Shown piece by piece: positions 61,765 through 64,000 of a stretch of 64,000 bases of DNA. Numbering within the stretch: position 1 is the first letter of the stretch; every line of letters begins with the position of its first letter. The translations under genes and the position numbers were made by a program. Under the pieces are notes generated by a model, which saw nothing but the letters and a program-made list of their open reading frames with translations, did no database searches and was not told the DNA's origin. The stretch spans positions 83,445,787 to 83,509,786 of the forward strand of contig CM026404.1 in assembly GCA_014843695.1 (NCBI GenBank), given 5' to 3'. Origin of the DNA: Archivesica marissinica. Taxonomy: Eukaryota > Mollusca > Bivalvia > Venerida > Vesicomyidae.

Positions 61765-61803
61765 GGGGTAGGGGCAGGGGGCTGGGGCAGGGGGGTGGGG
61801 CAA
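61765..61803 (+). other. G-run cluster
   Basis: Six or more runs of three to six G within about 40 bp (ggggtaggggcaggggg and following), a candidate G-quadruplex. Confidence 0.6.
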
Positions 61804-61844
61804 GTGATGTTGGATAATGCATGGTTTATGTGTACAAAACACAT

Positions 61845-62325
61845 ATGGTAGATCTGACTATCTGTACATATGGTAGATCTGACTATCTGCACACATATGG
61901 TAGATCTGACTATCTGTACATATGGTAGATCTGACTATCTGCACACATATGGTAGATCTGACTATCTGCACACATATGGTAGATCTGACTATCTGCACAC
62001 ATATGGTAGATCTGACTATCTGCACATATATGGTAGATCTGACTATCTGCACATATGGTAGATCTGACTATCTGCACACATATGGTAGATCTGACTATCT
62101 GCACACATATGGTAGATCTGACTATCTGCACACATATGGTAGATCTGACTATCTGCACACATATGGTAGATCTGACTATCTGCACACATATGGTAGATCT
62201 GACTATCTGCACACACATGGTAGATCTGACTATCTGCACACATATGGTAGATCTGACTATCTGCACACATATGGTAGATCTGACTATCTGCACACACATG
62301 GTAGATCTGACTATCTGCACATAAT
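61845..62325. repeat. 27-bp minisatellite
   Basis: About 18 very uniform copies with catatggtagatctgactat and ctgcaca. Early units have tgtacatatgg in place of gcacacatatgg (24-bp forms). Open in several frames by length. Confidence 0.95.
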
Positions 62326-62707
62326 ACATAATGAAGCCAATTGAATGCACACCCATTTACATGTAACATCTTAAAGGTAAAGTATATGTAAGCATTTCTT
62401 TCTGCTGATTGAACATCATAGGAAGTTGTTCTAGGCTGCCAACAGTTCCCCCCCAGCTGTCTCAGGAATGTTTGATTATAGAAAATGTTTCAAGGGCAGA
62501 GGGTAAAGGCTGAGATTAACATCTTGGAATACTCTGTTGAAAGTTCTTGCTCTAGGGAAGAGGGGCATTTGCTGATTATTGTTCAGTATGTACTATATAG
62601 ATAGTTATAATATATTGATGTAACAGGAAGTAATGTATATACATGTTTTCTTCTTGTGCATAATAGTACATAATTATTATATACATGAATTGTTACAAGA
62701 ATCATAT
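62326..62707. other. Calpain intron, nothing recognised
   Basis: No gene, repeat or site is recognised. Confidence 0.35.
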
Positions 62708-62915
62708 ACCTGGCAATCGCTTCACAATTATAACTACCGTAATAACTCAGTCATAAGTCAACTTTTATTTGCTCATAAAAATTCATCTAATGTCCACCGA
62801 CTTGATATCGACTGGCAATCACTTCACAATTATAACTACCGTAATAACTCGGTCATTAGTCAACTTTTATTTGCTTCTAAAAATTCATCTAATACATGTC
62901 CATCGACTGTGTCGC
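62708..62915. repeat. Direct duplication of about 103 bp
   Basis: Two copies of tggcaatcgcttcacaatta, taactaccgtaataactc and cttttatttgctcataaaaa with tcatctaat. A few substitutions separate them. Confidence 0.88.
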
Positions 62916-63034
62916 ATTTAATTATAGTTATACTAAACTAGTCCATTTATATCGCCCATTTATTGATAATTACTGCTTTGTGAGATTCTAAGGAACATGA
63001 ATTGTATGAAAAAGTTTATTGGACTTACCGTATA

Positions 63035-63211
63035 CAGTCAAACCTGTCTTAAGCAGCCAGCCAAGGGAATCTCAGAAATGGCTGCTTAGCACAGGTGGCT
63101 GCTTAATAGAGGGCAAATGTATAATAAAACAGCATATTGGGAATCTGGAAACTGGCTGCTTATTACAGGCTGGCTGCTTAATAGAGGTGACCACTAACAC
63201 CGGTTTGACTG
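63035..63211. mobile_element. Tc1/mariner-type MITE
   Basis: 177 bp flanked by TA on both sides. Left end CAGTCAAACCTGTCTTA; right end, read on the other strand, CAGTCAAACCGGTGTTA. Inside, ggctgcttaatagagg occurs twice. TA target sites and CAGT ends fit the Tc1/mariner superfamily. Confidence 0.82.
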
Positions 63212-63354
63212 TATATATAAATATGTGAGCGCACATGTTTTTCTACCACCTTGACTTGTGAGAGCATGAGGTCGACTTATGGCCAAGTATATATGGTAAA
63301 AGTTTGCAGGAGTAAACAATGAGTTTTGGAATATTGGGTCTTGCTGTACATAAC

Positions 63355-64000
63355 ACAAAACTGCTGTCTATAGCTAGAGACTGTCACACAAACTGCTGTC
63401 TATAGCTAGAGGCTGTCGCACAAACTGCTGTCTATAGCTAGAGGCTGTCACACAAAACTGATGTCTATAGCTAGAGGCTGTCACACAAACTACTGTCCTT
63501 ACAGCTAGAGACTGTCACACAAACTGCTGTCCTATAGCTAGAGGCTGTCACACAAACTGCTGTCCTTACAGCCAGAGGCTGTCACACAAACTGCTGTCCT
63601 ACACAGCTAGAGGCTGTCACACAAACTGCTGTCCTACACAGCTAGAGACTGTCACACAAACTGCTGTCCTGTCCATAGCTAGAGACTGTCACACAAACTG
63701 CTGTCCTGTCCATAGCTAGAGGCTGTCACACAAACTGCTGTCATGTCCATAGCTAGAGGCTGTCACACAAACTGCTGTCCTGTACATAGCTAGAGGCTGT
63801 CACACAAACTGCTGTCCTGTACACAACTAGAGACTGTCACACAAACTGCTGTCCTGTACACAGCTAGAGGCTGTCAAACAAACTGCTGTCCTGTACACAG
63901 CTAGAGGCTGTCACACAAACTGCTGTCCTGTACACAGCTATAGACTGTCACACAAACTGCTGTCCTGTACACAGCTAGAGACTGTCACACAAACTGCTGT
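63355..64000. repeat. 32-37-bp minisatellite running out of the window
   Basis: About 18 copies with tgtcacacaaactgctgtc and agctagaggc or agctagagac. The linker grows along the array: ctat (32 bp), cttac, cctacac, then cctgtcc and cctgtac (37 bp). Confidence 0.95.

Overview
This window comes from an animal nuclear genome, most likely a bivalve or other mollusc. The evidence is split coding exons with GT/AG borders, several tRNA-derived SINE families with cores common in marine invertebrates, an RNase H-bearing I/Nimb-type LINE, TTAA- and TA-flanked MITEs, and a very heavy load of minisatellites. There are two gaps of exactly 1000 N (13893-14892 and 48247-49246). Nothing prokaryotic, no CRISPR array and no operon is present.

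Host genes are all on the + strand and sparse. Exons at 404-555 and 4275-4387 join in phase and belong to a gene I do not recognise. Exons at 32137-32266 and 42528-42610 join in phase and encode part of the C-terminal cupin of pirin. The exon at 49500-49931 is the first coding exon of a calpain, with a Gly-rich head followed by the conserved segment before the protease core. The first exons of pirin are not visible, and its last exons are probably hidden in the second gap. Calpain exon 2 is not found in the 14 kb that follow.

Layout: 1-4.4 kb, unknown gene with 24/26-bp and 23-bp minisatellites in its intron. 4.4-5.3 kb, direct duplication of about 440 bp. 6.3-13.9 kb, two LINE copies head to tail, the first broken and the second 5'-truncated and cut by the gap. 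14.9-30.2 kb, a 15-kb 29/33-bp minisatellite. 30.3-32.0 kb, a TATA-containing 25-bp array, a 60-bp array and a purine tract. 32.1-42.6 kb, pirin exons around a 6.5-kb alternating purine-pyrimidine 16-bp array, a diverged repeat, a LINE endonuclease remnant and SINEs. 42.7-48.2 kb, a 54/55-bp satellite. 49.3-64 kb, calpain exon 1 and intron 1, with ten or more short arrays, SINEs, MITEs and a foldback.

Roughly 60% of the resolved bases are tandem repeats in more than twenty unrelated unit families. Several arrays lack stop codons and produce long but spurious reading frames. The most notable items are the density and diversity of minisatellites inside gene introns, the Z-DNA-prone 16-bp array, two TTAA MITE families sharing one nested hairpin design, and a foldback that carries a SINE plus its flank and ends at a MITE insertion.
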